NCBI RefSeq assembly: GCF_018141105.1
Contig: NZ_CP054839.1
Location: 5,707,411 to 5,771,410 of the forward strand
Direction: 5' to 3'
Length of the DNA: 64,000 nucleotides
Source of the DNA: Saccharopolyspora erythraea
GTDB lineage: Bacteria; Actinomycetota; Actinomycetes; Mycobacteriales; Pseudonocardiaceae
The position numbers and the translations under genes are program-made. How positions within the stretch are numbered: position 1 is the first letter of the stretch; every line of letters starts with the position of its first letter. The notes beneath the pieces are model-generated. The model was not told where the DNA came from, did no database searches, and saw nothing but the letters and a program-made list of their open reading frames with translations. Positions 47,366-56,645 of this stretch are shown here, piece by piece.

Positions 47366-48376
47366 TCACGGTGACGCCGGGAACTCCTTCGAACGGGTTC
47401 TCGCGGAACTCGTCGGGCCCGAGGTGCGGCCGATGACGCTCGGACTCGTCTCGGGGTGGCCGGAGGGAGCCAGCTCCAGCGACGCGGCGGCGTCCAGGAC
47501 CGCCCGCAGGAACGCGGACTCGGACGGACGCTGACGGGTGGCGTTGCGGCGCAACAGTATGACGCGACGGGCGATCGGCTGCTGGAGCCGGTGGATCTCG
47601 ACACCCCGCGGCCGGAGCGTGAGGCCGAGGTCGGCGACCAGGGTGATGCCGAGATCGCCCGCGACCATGGCCATGGCGGTCGCCTGCTCGTCGACCTGGT
47701 GGGCGATGCGCGGTTCGAAGCCGGCGCGTCGGCACACCGCCAGCAGAGCGCGCCCGAAGTCTGTGTCCCGGCCCGATGCGACCCACGAGCACTCGGCGAG
47801 ATCGGCCAGCTCGACAGGAGAACCATGCTGGAACATCCCGGCGGGAACGACGAGGTGCAGTTGCTCGACAGCCACGACGGTGGCGTCCAGGCTCAGCTCC
47901 CATGGCGCGGAGGCATCGGGCGGGTAGTCCAGGACGAACGACATGTCCAGGTCTCCGTCGCGGACCGCGGTCAACGCGGCTTCCGGGCTCACCTCCCGCG
48001 TGCGCACGGCCAGTCCGGGATGCCTCCGGGACAGGATGGCCAGCGCCGGCGGCACCAGCGACGCCGCGACCGTGGCCAGCACACCGACGGTCAGGGTGCC
48101 GGTGACCACGTCGTGCTGCTGCTCGAGTGCGATCCTGGCTCGTTCCTCGGCGGCCAGGATCTGTTCGGCGTGCATCGCCAGCGTCCGGCCGGTGTCGGTG
48201 AGCTGACGGCGCCGCCCTACCGGCTCCAGGAGGACGTGGCCGACCTCCCGTTCCAGCTCTGCGAGCTGCTGGGAAACCGCGGACGGCGTGTAGTGCAGCG
48301 CCCGCGCGGTCGCGGTGACCGTTCCGCGCCGGGCGAACTCGTGCAGGATCCGCAACCGCCGCAGGGACAGTTCCAT
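47366..48376 (-). CDS. LysR family regulator of the M24/permease/oxidase genes
   Basis: A 336-residue LysR protein. HTH in LRILHEFARRGTVTATARALHYTPSAVSQQLAELEREVG, effector domain GTLTVGVLATVAASLVPPAL, MSFVLDYP, LHLVVPAGMF and GDLGITLVADLG. It has an extra Ser/Arg-rich tail of about 35 residues. Faces the creatinase-like gene across about 140 bp that includes ATTTCACAAAT (48404-48414), a possible operator. Confidence 0.87.
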   Translation of the reverse strand: MELSLRRLRILHEFARRGTVTATARALHYTPSAVSQQLAELEREVGHVLLEPVGRRRQLTDTGRTLAMHAEQILAAEERARIALEQQHDVVTGTLTVGVLATVAASLVPPALAILSRRHPGLAVRTREVSPEAALTAVRDGDLDMSFVLDYPPDASAPWELSLDATVVAVEQLHLVVPAGMFQHGSPVELADLAECSWVASGRDTDFGRALLAVCRRAGFEPRIAHQVDEQATAMAMVAGDLGITLVADLGLTLRPRGVEIHRLQQPIARRVILLRRNATRQRPSESAFLRAVLDAAASLELAPSGHPETSPSVIGRTSGPTSSARTRSKEFPASP

Positions 48377-48519
48377 GAAGGAACGCTAAAACTTCCAGCG
48401 CAGATTTCACAAATGGACGTGAAGCGACGACGCGCGCAGACTTCCCCGTACCGCACGCGCGCCGCGGAACCCGCATTCCGGCGCGACTCCTGCCACCGCC
48501 AGCGACCAGGGAGATGCTC

Positions 48520-49782
48520 GTGGGTGAACAGCAGCGAACGGTGTCCCCGCCGACGGTCACGGGACTGGACCGCGGCGCCGCACCGAAGTGGCTGACCTCG
48601 GCAGCGATGGACGGCGTCGCCACGGCGGAGCCACGGCCTTTCACCGATGCCGAGTACGAAGCGCGCCTGGACTGCATCCGGCAACGGATGTCGCGGCTCG
48701 GGCTGGACGCGCTGATGGTGTTCCGGCCCTCGAGCATCGAGTACGTCTGCGGTTACCACACCGCGGAAACAGCACCGCAGCCGTTGGTGGTGACCGACTC
48801 CGCCACGACGCTCTACGTGCCCGACCTGGAAGTCGGGCGGGCCCTGGCCAGCGCCAGGGTCGACCACCTCCGCTACTGCGCGTACACCGACGCGTTGCAG
48901 GGGCTGCGCATGTTCCTCGACGACGCGGTGGGTGGCCTGCCCCGCACCGCGCGGGTGGGCATCGAGACGGCCCACACCTCCACTCCTCCGCGTGCGGTGG
49001 AGGTGCTCGCCGAGCGCGAGGTGACCGTCGTCGATGCCGACCACCTCGTCGAGCGGGAGCGGCTCGTGCTTTCGCCCGCGGAGATCCGCTGCGTTGAGCA
49101 GGCCGCCGTGGCCACCGGCGCGGGCGAGCGGGCCGCGGTCCTGGCGGCTACCGAACCCCATGCGACGGATTCCTCAGTCGCCGCCGCGATCGCGGCGGCC
49201 CTGATCGAGCACGCCAACTCGGTCTCCGCGTGGGGCCCGGTCGTGGTCACCGGCCCGCGGGCGGGCATCCCGCACTCGAGCTGGCGCGGGGAACCGTTGA
49301 GCGCCGGCCCGACCTTCCTGGAATTCGCCGGAACACACCACCGCTACCACGCACCCGTGATGCGCACCGTGTTGCGTGGGCGGCCAGATGCCGTCGACCG
49401 AGTTCTGACCGAGCTCTCGCGGACCGCGGTCTCGGCGGTGCTCGCCCACGCCAAGCCGGGCATGCCGTGCTCCCAGGTCGCCGCGCACGCGAGCGAGGCT
49501 CTCGGACCGCTGCCCGAGGACGTGGTGTTCCACCACCTGTTCGGCTATCCGGTGGGGCTGGCGCACAAGCCGCACTGGATGGACGGTCTGCCGTTCCACA
49601 TCACGAGCGGCAACCACGAGCCGCTGCAAGAAGGAATGGTCTTCCACATACCCGGCTCGTTCCGGTCGTTCGGCAGGCGCTGCGTGGGGTTGAGCCAGAC
49701 CTTCGTGGTCGAACGCGACGGGGCGCGCGTTCTGACGCACGGCCCTGCCGACGTCATCGAACTCGGGGAGCACGCGTCATGA
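48520..49782 (+). CDS. M24-fold hydrolase without metal ligands (creatinase/ectoine hydrolase-like)
   Basis: A 420-residue pita-bread protein: creatinase N-terminal domain (residues about 45-185, YEARLDCIRQRMSRLGLDALMVF) then the M24 fold. Aminopeptidase metal positions are not kept: LEFAGTHHRYHAPVMRT, HHLFGYPVG and GMVFHIPGSF stand where Asp, His and Glu ligands occur. This matches metal-free creatinase or ectoine hydrolase (DoeA/EutD) rather than a peptidase. GTG 48520 is behind AGGGAG at 6 bp; ATG 48514 touches the same site. Followed by an MHS permease and FAD oxidase beyond the IS110, so it likely opens a cyclic or N-substituted osmolyte or amide. Confidence 0.75.
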   Translation: MGEQQRTVSPPTVTGLDRGAAPKWLTSAAMDGVATAEPRPFTDAEYEARLDCIRQRMSRLGLDALMVFRPSSIEYVCGYHTAETAPQPLVVTDSATTLYVPDLEVGRALASARVDHLRYCAYTDALQGLRMFLDDAVGGLPRTARVGIETAHTSTPPRAVEVLAEREVTVVDADHLVERERLVLSPAEIRCVEQAAVATGAGERAAVLAATEPHATDSSVAAAIAAALIEHANSVSAWGPVVVTGPRAGIPHSSWRGEPLSAGPTFLEFAGTHHRYHAPVMRTVLRGRPDAVDRVLTELSRTAVSAVLAHAKPGMPCSQVAAHASEALGPLPEDVVFHHLFGYPVGLAHKPHWMDGLPFHITSGNHEPLQEGMVFHIPGSFRSFGRRCVGLSQTFVVERDGARVLTHGPADVIELGEHAS

Positions 49783-51239
49783 CACCCCTTGTGTCAACCT
49801 CAAGATCGAAGTCAGGCTGCGGTCTGTTGTTCGACCTGGTGTTGGGTGGCTCGGTGCAGGGTCGGGTCGTAGGGCGTGTTGTTTTGCCAGCAGCGCCACA
49901 TCACCCTGACCCAGGCTCGCGCGAGGATGCGGGTGGCGTGGGGGTGGTCCTTGCCCGAGGCGCGGGCCCGGTTGTAGATGTCGGCGGCCCAGGGGCTGGC
50001 AAAGCGACTGTTCGCGGCGAAGGTGGTGATCGCCAGACGCAGGCGTTTGTTGCAGGCCCAGCGAAACGACACGCTGCGTTGTTTGCCGGATGCCTTGGTG
50101 ACCGGGGTGATCCCGGCCAGTGCGGCGATCGCGTCGGGATGGCCGAACGCGGCGCGGGCGTCGCCCCACTCGGCCAGGATCTGGGCTGCGTTGATGGTGC
50201 CGGCACGGGGGAAGGACCGGAAGATTTCCCCGTCGGGGTGGGTCTTCATCTTCTCGGCGATGCAGCGGTCGAGGTCCTTGATCGCGGTATTGAGTGTGGT
50301 CAGAAGGGTGACTTGGGCCAGCACGGCGTCCCGCACCCCGGCACAGAGGTCGGGCTCGGTCACGCCGGCCGGAGCGGCACGCAGGCGGGCCAGCAGCACC
50401 GCAGCGGGCTTCTTGCCCGAGTAGCCCTGTTCGGCGCAGAACGCGGCCAGCCGCTTGTCGGTCAGCCTGGCCGCGGACGCGGCCGTTGGGTACCGGGTCA
50501 AAAACGCCAGCGCGATCGCCGAGGCGACGTTGGCAAAGATCGCCTCGGCTCCGGGCCAGTAGGCCTGCAACAGCGCGGCCAGCTGGTTGGTCGCAGCCAC
50601 CCGGGCCTCGACCAGGTCGGCTCGGGTACGGACCACGGCGCGCAATCCCTTGGTGTGACCCGACAACGGCGCGGCGGGACGCAGCCGGTGGATGCGCACC
50701 CGCAGGTAGTCCGCGATCACCGCGGCATCACCAGGGTCGCTCTTGGCGCCGGAAAGCACCTCGGCTTCACGCCACGCCTTGATCGCGTTGGGTTTGACCG
50801 GCAGCACCGGATGCCCTGCCTCCAGCAGCGCATCCACCAGCCGCCCGTCCGGGCGCTCGATCGCGATCGGCATCTGCTCGGGCCGGCCGAGCTTGCCCAA
50901 CCGGGCGGCCAGCCGAGCGAACCCGGCGGCGGTGTGATCGATGGTGAACGCGACGACCCTGCGGCCGTCCCGGTCCAGCACACACACAGCGTGTTCGACC
51001 GCGGCCCAGTCAATCCCGACGAAGAACAACGGCCCATCGTGCTGCGACAACAACGATGCCGCCTTCCTGATCACAATCCAGGGCAGGCACCAGACGGACA
51101 CGAGGGAACCGACAGCAGAGTGGTCACTAACCGGCGCTCTACGGCGCATCCCTTTGTCATCGCTTCACGGTTCCAGGGAAGCCGGGGGCGGCAGTGTCAT
51201 GCAAGCCCTCGAAGGGCGACCAAACCAGGCCGTCACCCC
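49783..51239 (-). mobile_element. IS110-family insertion sequence
   Basis: An element of about 1.45 kb containing a single DEDD transposase. CACCCC occurs at 49783-49788 and 51234-51239, outside the transposase gene, and may mark the two edges; IS110 elements lack clear inverted ends, so limits are uncertain by tens of bases. It lies between the creatinase-like gene and its presumed permease partner. Confidence 0.6.
49812..51074 (-). CDS. IS110 family transposase (DEDD recombinase)
   Basis: A 420-residue recombinase. RuvC-like N-terminal domain with catalytic residues D in FFVGIDWA, E in IAIERPDG and D-x2-D in AKSDPGDAAVIADYL. The C-terminal Tnp_20 domain has the helix-hairpin region (IFRSFPRAGTINAAQILAEWGD) and the Ser-bearing AGITPVTKASGKQRSVSFRWACNKRLR. 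GTG 51074 gives the usual start just before the RuvC domain and leaves about 165 bp of non-coding DNA upstream; ATG 51149 would lengthen it by 25 residues. Appears intact. Confidence 0.9.
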   Translation of the reverse strand: MIRKAASLLSQHDGPLFFVGIDWAAVEHAVCVLDRDGRRVVAFTIDHTAAGFARLAARLGKLGRPEQMPIAIERPDGRLVDALLEAGHPVLPVKPNAIKAWREAEVLSGAKSDPGDAAVIADYLRVRIHRLRPAAPLSGHTKGLRAVVRTRADLVEARVAATNQLAALLQAYWPGAEAIFANVASAIALAFLTRYPTAASAARLTDKRLAAFCAEQGYSGKKPAAVLLARLRAAPAGVTEPDLCAGVRDAVLAQVTLLTTLNTAIKDLDRCIAEKMKTHPDGEIFRSFPRAGTINAAQILAEWGDARAAFGHPDAIAALAGITPVTKASGKQRSVSFRWACNKRLRLAITTFAANSRFASPWAADIYNRARASGKDHPHATRILARAWVRVMWRCWQNNTPYDPTLHRATQHQVEQQTAA

Positions 51240-51301
51240 GACTTCCGCCTAGTTCCTACCACAAGCTCCATCCAAGAGCTCGCACGGAAGAGGGTGCACT
51301 A

Positions 51302-52630
51302 GTGACCACACCCGTTGAGCCCACTGCCGCGGTGGACCCGGCGCTGCGCAGGCGTGCCGTCACGGCCGCGATGATCGGCAACGCCACCGAGTGGTACGAC
51401 TACGCGACCTACGGCTACCTGGCAGGCGTTCTCGGCGCGGTGTTCTTCCCACCGGGCAATCCGACGCTGTCGCTGCTGGCTTCGTTCGCGACCTTCGCGG
51501 TGGCGTTCCTGATCCGCCCCCTCGGGGCGTTCGTGCTCGGCCCGCTCAACGACCGCATCGGCCGCAAGCGCACCCTGTCGATCACCATCCTCACCATGGC
51601 GCTCGCCACCTTCGCGATCGGCCTGCTGCCCGGGTACGCCACCGTCGGCGCGTTCGCGCCGATCGCGCTGATCCTGGCCCGGCTCGTGCAGGGGTTCGCG
51701 GTCGGCGGCGAGTACGGCGGTGCCGCCACCTTCGTCGTCGAGTACGCACCCGACGCCCGCCGCGGACTGTGGGCCAGCTGGCTGGAGTTCGGGGCGATCG
51801 GCGGCTTCCTGCTCGCCTCGGGCATCACCACCTATCTCACCTACGCCCTGCCGGAGGCCGCCCTGCACTCCTGGGGCTGGCGCATCCCCTTCCTCGTCGC
51901 ACTCCCACTGGGCACCATCGGCCTCTACCTGCGGTTGCGGCTCACCGACACGCCCGCCTTCAACGCACTCGCCGAGCAGGCGGCGGAATCCCAGGCGCCG
52001 GTGCGGGAGGCGTTCACCCGGCACCGCACCCGCGTGCTCATCTGCGGCGGCATCGTCATCTACTCCAGCATCGGCACCTACGTCCTGCTCACCTACATGC
52101 CCAGCTACCTCGAACAGAACCTGGGAATGTCCGCGGCGACCGCGCAGGCGCAGACCTTCGTCGTCGGCGCGGTGCTGACCGCGTCCATCCCCGTCGCCGG
52201 TGCGCTGTCGGACCGGCTCGGCCGCAGGACCATGCTCGCCGCCGCGGCCATCGGCTATCCCGTGCTCGCCCTGCCCGCGTTCTGGCTGATCGGTCACGCC
52301 ACGTGGGGCCACACCCTGGCCGGGCTGCTGATGCTGACGCTGTGCCACATCCCCGTGCTCGGCACCACGACCGCGACCCTGCCCGCGCTGTTCCCCGCAC
52401 GGGTCCGCGGCACCGGCGTCGCCGTCGGCTACAACCTGTCGTTCGCCGTGTTCGGCGGGACGGCACCGCTGCTCATGACCATCCTGGTCAACGCCACCGG
52501 AAACCTGTACATGCCCGCGTTCTACCTCGCCCTCGTCTCGCTGGTGGCACTGGTGCCGATCCTGGCGAGCCCGGAAACCGCGCGAAAGCCGCTGAACCCC
52601 ACACCCGCGTCAACGCCCAGCCGGGCCTGA
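51302..52630 (+). CDS. MHS-family MFS permease (betaine/ectoine/proline-like)
   Basis: A 442-residue 12-helix permease. GNATEWYDYATYGYLAGVLGAVFFP, RPLGAFVLGPLNDRIGRKRTLS (motif A), VGGEYGGAATFVVEYAPDARRG and SWGWRIPFLVALP are MHS-family signatures near those of ProP. GTG 51302. It probably imports the compound opened by the creatinase-like hydrolase; 37 bp before the FAD oxidase. Confidence 0.87.
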   Translation: MTTPVEPTAAVDPALRRRAVTAAMIGNATEWYDYATYGYLAGVLGAVFFPPGNPTLSLLASFATFAVAFLIRPLGAFVLGPLNDRIGRKRTLSITILTMALATFAIGLLPGYATVGAFAPIALILARLVQGFAVGGEYGGAATFVVEYAPDARRGLWASWLEFGAIGGFLLASGITTYLTYALPEAALHSWGWRIPFLVALPLGTIGLYLRLRLTDTPAFNALAEQAAESQAPVREAFTRHRTRVLICGGIVIYSSIGTYVLLTYMPSYLEQNLGMSAATAQAQTFVVGAVLTASIPVAGALSDRLGRRTMLAAAAIGYPVLALPAFWLIGHATWGHTLAGLLMLTLCHIPVLGTTTATLPALFPARVRGTGVAVGYNLSFAVFGGTAPLLMTILVNATGNLYMPAFYLALVSLVALVPILASPETARKPLNPTPASTPSRA

Positions 52631-52667
52631 CCGCGCGGAACCTGTCGTGAGCGAAGGAGGAACCCGC

Positions 52668-53921
52668 GTGCCATCCACCAGTCCCGAACACGTCGCGATC
52701 GTCGGAGCAGGCATGGCCGGTCTGGCCACGGCCTGGTTCCTCCAGGACCGGGGTGTCGGCGTCACCGTCGTCGACCGCGCCGGGGTCGCGGCCGGTGCGT
52801 CGTGGGGCAACGCGGGCATGCTCAACCCTGCGTTCACCGTGCCCCTGCCCGAACCCGGCACTCTGCGCTACGGTCTGTCCGCCGCGCTCCGGCCTCGCAC
52901 ACCGCTGGCCGTGGCACCGACCGCCGACCGCCGGTTGTGGCTCTTCCTCGCCCAGTTCGCCGCGCACTGCACACCGTCGCGGTGGCGCAGCGCCATGGCG
53001 GTGTTCACCCAGCTCAACCAGGTCAGCCTGGATGCCTACGACGAACTCGCCGCCGGTGGCGTCTCCGCGCCCACCCGGCAGGGCAAGCCGTTGCTGGCCG
53101 CCTGCGCCGACGTCCACGACCGCGACCACCTGACCCGCGAGCTCGACACGGTCCGCGAACACGGCGGCGAGGCACGCCACGAGCTCGTCGACGGCGACGA
53201 ACTCCGTGCCCTGGAACCGATTCTGAGCAGTCGCGTGGTCACCGGTGTGCGCGTGCACGGCCAGCGCTTCATCAACCCGCCCGACTTCATGCAGGCACTC
53301 GCACGCGGCGTTCGCGCGCGCGGCGGGGAGATCGTCGAAGGCTTCGACGCAGCCGACATCGCGGACCTGGGCGCGTCCGGGGTCCGGCTGGTTTCCACCG
53401 CCGGTGCGGACATCCGGGCCGATGCGGTCGTCCTCGCCGGCGGAGCCTGGCTCACCGGACTCGCCCGGCCGTTCGGCGTGCGCCGCATCGTCCAGGCTGC
53501 ACGGGGCTACAGCTTCAGCATCCAACCCCGCTCCATGCCCACCCACCCGATCTACCTGCCCGCGCAACGAGTGGCCTGCACACCGCTGGGCGACCGGTTC
53601 CGGGTGACCGGGATGATGGAGCTCCGCCACGCCGACGCCCCGCTCGATCCACGCCGCATCCGGACGATCATCGACTCCGCGCGTCCCATGTTCACCGGAG
53701 TCGACTGGCAGGCCCGCCGGGAGGACTGGGTCGGTGCGCGGCCGTGCACCGCCGACGGGCTCCCCCTGGTCGGCCCCACCACGTCTCCCCGCGTGCACGT
53801 CGCCGGCGGTCACGGCATGTGGGGCATGGTCCTCGGCCCGCTGACCGGCAAACTCCTCGCGGACTCGATCACGGGACGACCCGGTCCCGCGTGGCTGCGG
53901 CAACTGGACCCCCTGCGATGA
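52668..53921 (+). CDS. FAD-dependent amine/D-amino acid oxidoreductase (DAO/DadA family)
   Basis: A 417-residue flavoenzyme. FAD site VAIVGAGMAGLATAWFLQDRG, then GASWGNAGMLNPAFTVPLPEPG and the C-terminal GGHGMWGMVLGPLTGKLLAD close to the flavin. The family deaminates D-amino acids or N-demethylates sarcosine-like compounds. GTG 52668 is placed 7 bp behind GGAGG; an earlier GTG at 52647 lacks a site. Third gene of the hydrolase-permease-oxidase set. Confidence 0.87.
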   Translation: MPSTSPEHVAIVGAGMAGLATAWFLQDRGVGVTVVDRAGVAAGASWGNAGMLNPAFTVPLPEPGTLRYGLSAALRPRTPLAVAPTADRRLWLFLAQFAAHCTPSRWRSAMAVFTQLNQVSLDAYDELAAGGVSAPTRQGKPLLAACADVHDRDHLTRELDTVREHGGEARHELVDGDELRALEPILSSRVVTGVRVHGQRFINPPDFMQALARGVRARGGEIVEGFDAADIADLGASGVRLVSTAGADIRADAVVLAGGAWLTGLARPFGVRRIVQAARGYSFSIQPRSMPTHPIYLPAQRVACTPLGDRFRVTGMMELRHADAPLDPRRIRTIIDSARPMFTGVDWQARREDWVGARPCTADGLPLVGPTTSPRVHVAGGHGMWGMVLGPLTGKLLADSITGRPGPAWLRQLDPLR

Positions 53922-53992
53922 GCCGTCCCGGGGGTGCGTCGCGGTCTGCTTCACAAGCGGCGCAGCCGCTTGGCCCTCCTGAAATCCTTGGT

Positions 53993-54916
53993 TCAGTCCC
54001 GGCTCGGTCCGCACAGACGCCCTTCCGCGCTGAGCACCGCCGACCCGCTGACGGTCACCTCGCCACCGGCCCCCGCGAACGCCGCGATGGTGCTGGGCCG
54101 TTGCATCGACTCGCCCTGGTGCACCAGTAGCTCCCCCGTCCGGTCGAGAATCCCGAGGTGCGCCAGGTAGGCGGCCAACGGCCCGGCCGCACTCCCCGTG
54201 GCGGGATCTTCGTCCAGACCGGAGCCGGGGTTGAAGAACCGGGCGGATGCGGTGGCCACCGGCCGCCGGTCGCCGACGACGGCGAGGTAGACCCCCTGCG
54301 CTCCGACGTGCCGGGCGAGTTCGACCAGGGCCTTCTTGTCGACGGCCGCCGCGTCCAGCGCCGCGTTGCTCGCGATGCCGACCATGAGGTGGTCGGCGCC
54401 GGTTCCCACCACGCGAGGCGGAATCTCGGGGTCCAGGTCCTCAGCTGCGAGCCCGACCGCTGCCGCCACGGCCGACGGCTCGGCCTCGGCACCGAAAGCG
54501 GCGGCGGTCTGCGCCATCGTGAGCCTGCCCGAATCCCCGACCCGCACCTCGAGCAGCCGGTCCCCGATCTCCTGCACGATCACCCCGTCGTCCGGGCGCG
54601 GCACCCGTCCGGTGGCCAGCAGCCACCACCACGCGCCCAGCGCGTTGTGGCCCGCGCCGAACACCTCCACACCACCCGCGGTGAACGAACGCAGCCGCTT
54701 GTGCGCTCTCCCGCTCCTGGCGGGCAGCACGAACGTGGTCTCCGCCTGGTTCATCTCGCGGGCGACCTGCTGCATCCAGTGCGACGGCGGTCCCTCGCCG
54801 CCCAGCTCGCAGGCGTCGACCACCGCCAGCGGGTTGCCGGACAACGGGCTCGACCCGAACACGTCGACCAGGGCGAACGGAACGGGATCGCGGATTTCTG
54901 CCAACCATGAGGACAT
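53993..54916 (-). CDS. PhzF family isomerase
   Basis: A 307-residue two-fold PhzF/diaminopimelate epimerase-like protein. ALVDVFGSSPLSGNPLAVV, the catalytic Glu in MNQAETTFVLP, GVEVFGAGHNALGAW, and NPGSGLDEDPATGSAAGPLAAYL near the C terminus are diagnostic. Function outside phenazine producers is usually unknown. Its start is 13 bp from the IS5 element, which separates it from the Lrp regulator it once faced. Confidence 0.88.
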   Translation of the reverse strand: MSSWLAEIRDPVPFALVDVFGSSPLSGNPLAVVDACELGGEGPPSHWMQQVAREMNQAETTFVLPARSGRAHKRLRSFTAGGVEVFGAGHNALGAWWWLLATGRVPRPDDGVIVQEIGDRLLEVRVGDSGRLTMAQTAAAFGAEAEPSAVAAAVGLAAEDLDPEIPPRVVGTGADHLMVGIASNAALDAAAVDKKALVELARHVGAQGVYLAVVGDRRPVATASARFFNPGSGLDEDPATGSAAGPLAAYLAHLGILDRTGELLVHQGESMQRPSTIAAFAGAGGEVTVSGSAVLSAEGRLCGPSRD

Positions 54917-54928
54917 GCCACGAGACTA

Positions 54929-55867
54929 GGGCCTGTTTCGAAAGTCATGGCAGCCACTCGTTGATCGCTGCGATGGTGACGGTGGCTTCGTAGCGGACGG
55001 CGAGCTTGTCGTATCTGGTGGCGACGGCTCGGTTCCGTTTGAGACGGTTGATCCCGCACTCGACGGCGTGCCGCTGCTTGTAGATCTCCTCGTCGAATGC
55101 GGGTGGTCGTCCTCCTCGGGAGCCCTTCTTCTTGCGGTGGCGGATCTGGTCCGCCTTGTCCGGGATGGTGCAGCGGATACCGCGTCTGCGCAGGTAGGCG
55201 CGGTTGGCGCGGGACCCGTAGGCCTTGTCGCCGAGCACCCGATCCGGGCGGCAGCGCGGCCGACCGCGATCACGCCGGGGCACTCGGATACGGTCGAGCA
55301 CCACCTGAAACTGGGGCGAGTCACCCCGCTGGCCAGCTGTGATCACGATTGACATGGGCTTTTGCCCCTGCTCGACCGCCAGGTGAGTCTTGGTCGTCAA
55401 TCCTCCGCGGGAGCGCCCCAGCCCGTGATCGGCTGGTTCGAACTCGACACCGCCCGGGGGCTCCTTCTGGAGATCCCCTTTTGACGGGCACCGGCCGCGT
55501 GCTGGTGTGCACGGGCCACGGTGGAGTCCACGCTGACATCCCAGGTGATCAGGCCCGCAGCGTCCGCATCGGTCTGCAGCGCGGTCAGAATCCGCTTCCA
55601 CGTGCCATCCCGCTGCCACCGCCGGAACAGCCCATACACCGTCTCCCATGGGCCGTAGCGCTCCGGCAGATCCCGCCACGGCACCCCAGTCCGGACCCGG
55701 TACCGAACCCCGTCGATGAGCTGGCGTTTCGTATGCTTCGGCGGACGCCCGGACTTCTTTCCCTTGGGCAGCAAGGGCTCCAGCTTCGCCCACTGGTCAT
55801 TGGTCAGATCACCACGCCCCACAAGACAAGATCATCTCAAACCTTGATCGACTTATGAAACAGGCCC
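54929..55867 (-). mobile_element. IS5-family (IS427-like) insertion sequence, complete
   Basis: A 939-bp element. Terminal inverted repeats GGGCCTGTTTC (54929-54939) and GAAACAGGCCC (55857-55867) are exact. It is flanked on both sides by TA (54927-54928 and 55868-55869) within a CTAG context, the target duplication expected for this group. It holds a transposase in two overlapping frames. Confidence 0.9.
54945..55822 (-). CDS. IS5 family transposase, joined by -1 frameshift
   Basis: The first frame runs from ATG 55822 ([36 protein letters not shown]; first Asp in [12 protein letters not shown]) and ends at 55397. The second, one base back, continues to 54945 with the second Asp in VLGDKAYGS and Glu in [21 protein letters not shown]. 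The switch is best placed at the run AAAAGGGG (55482-55475), a classic -1 slippery site. The fused protein of about 292 residues carries the whole DDE set, so the element may be active. Confidence 0.85.
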
Positions 55868-55931
55868 TAGGTACGCCCCACCCCCGAATCACAGCGCACG
55901 ATGACGCGATTCCGGGCGGATCACCACAGAA

Positions 55932-55942
55932 TCTGCGGCAGA
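55932..55942. promoter_or_regulatory. Candidate Lrp operator
   Basis: TCTGCGGCAGA, a palindrome around a central G, 8 bp upstream of the Lrp start; also part of a GAATC-n-GCG direct repeat. Lrp proteins usually bind their own promoter. Confidence 0.4.
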
Positions 55943-55950
55943 ATCCGCGC

Positions 55951-56421
55951 ATGACCACACGCCGCGTGACACCGGAGCTCGACGAGGTCGACCGGGTGCT
56001 GCTGGAGGCTCTCCAACGCGACGGCCGCCTCTCGATGACCGACCTGGCCCGGCAGGCGCGGCTCGGACTCTCGGCGACCCGGGTGCGCCTGCGCCGGCTG
56101 GAAGAGCACGGGATCATCACGGGCTTCACCGCCCGCGTCGACCCCTCGGCGCTCGGGTTCACGCTGCGCGCACTGGTCCGGATGAAGGTGCACGGTGCCC
56201 TCTACGACAAGGTCGAGGCGCACCTCGCCAAGAGCCCGCAGATCGTCCGATGCGTGCGGGTCACCGGCGAATCCTGCTACGTCATGGAGGTGCTCGCCGC
56301 GGACATGGCCGACCTCGACACCATCACCAGCGACCTCGCCCGCACCGGCTCGGTCACCACCGACCTCGTCTACGACATCGTCGCCGACCGGCCCGTTCCC
56401 GTGGACGGACCGGGCGGCTGA
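55951..56421 (+). CDS. Lrp/AsnC family regulator
   Basis: A 156-residue regulator. HTH in LEALQRDGRLSMTDLARQARLGLSATRVRLRRLEEHGII and a RAM effector domain (LRALVRMKVHG ... VTGESCYVMEVLAADMADLD). ATG 55951; an upstream in-frame ATG at 55855 lies inside the IS5 end and is spurious. Formerly divergent from phzF, now separated by the IS. Confidence 0.88.
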   Translation: MTTRRVTPELDEVDRVLLEALQRDGRLSMTDLARQARLGLSATRVRLRRLEEHGIITGFTARVDPSALGFTLRALVRMKVHGALYDKVEAHLAKSPQIVRCVRVTGESCYVMEVLAADMADLDTITSDLARTGSVTTDLVYDIVADRPVPVDGPGG

Positions 56422-56437
56422 GCTCGCGCTGCCGGGC

Positions 56438-56645
56438 TCAGTGCGCGGTCAGTCCGCCGTCGACGACGAGCTCGGCTCCGGTGACCAACGACGACTCGTC
56501 ACCGGCCAGGAACAGCATCGTGGGCGCGACCTCGTCGGCGCGTCCCGCACGGCGCATCGGGGTGCGCACGATGTCGGGCTGCTGGTCGCCCTGCTCGTCG
56601 AGCAGGTCCTGGATCATCGGGGTCCGGATGACTCCGGGATGCACT
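56438..56645 (-). pseudogene. 3' fragment of a short-chain dehydrogenase gene
   Basis: About 68 codons of an SDR C terminus: VHPGVIRTPM, then RADEVAPTMLFLAGDESSLVTGAELVVDGG, the standard end of the family. The Rossmann half and catalytic Tyr are missing. The break is sharp at about 56645, where an IS3-like terminus begins. Not functional. Confidence 0.8.

Noticed and set aside
55855-55950. Longer Lrp protein starting at 55855
   Set aside because: Its first codons lie inside the IS5 inverted repeat.
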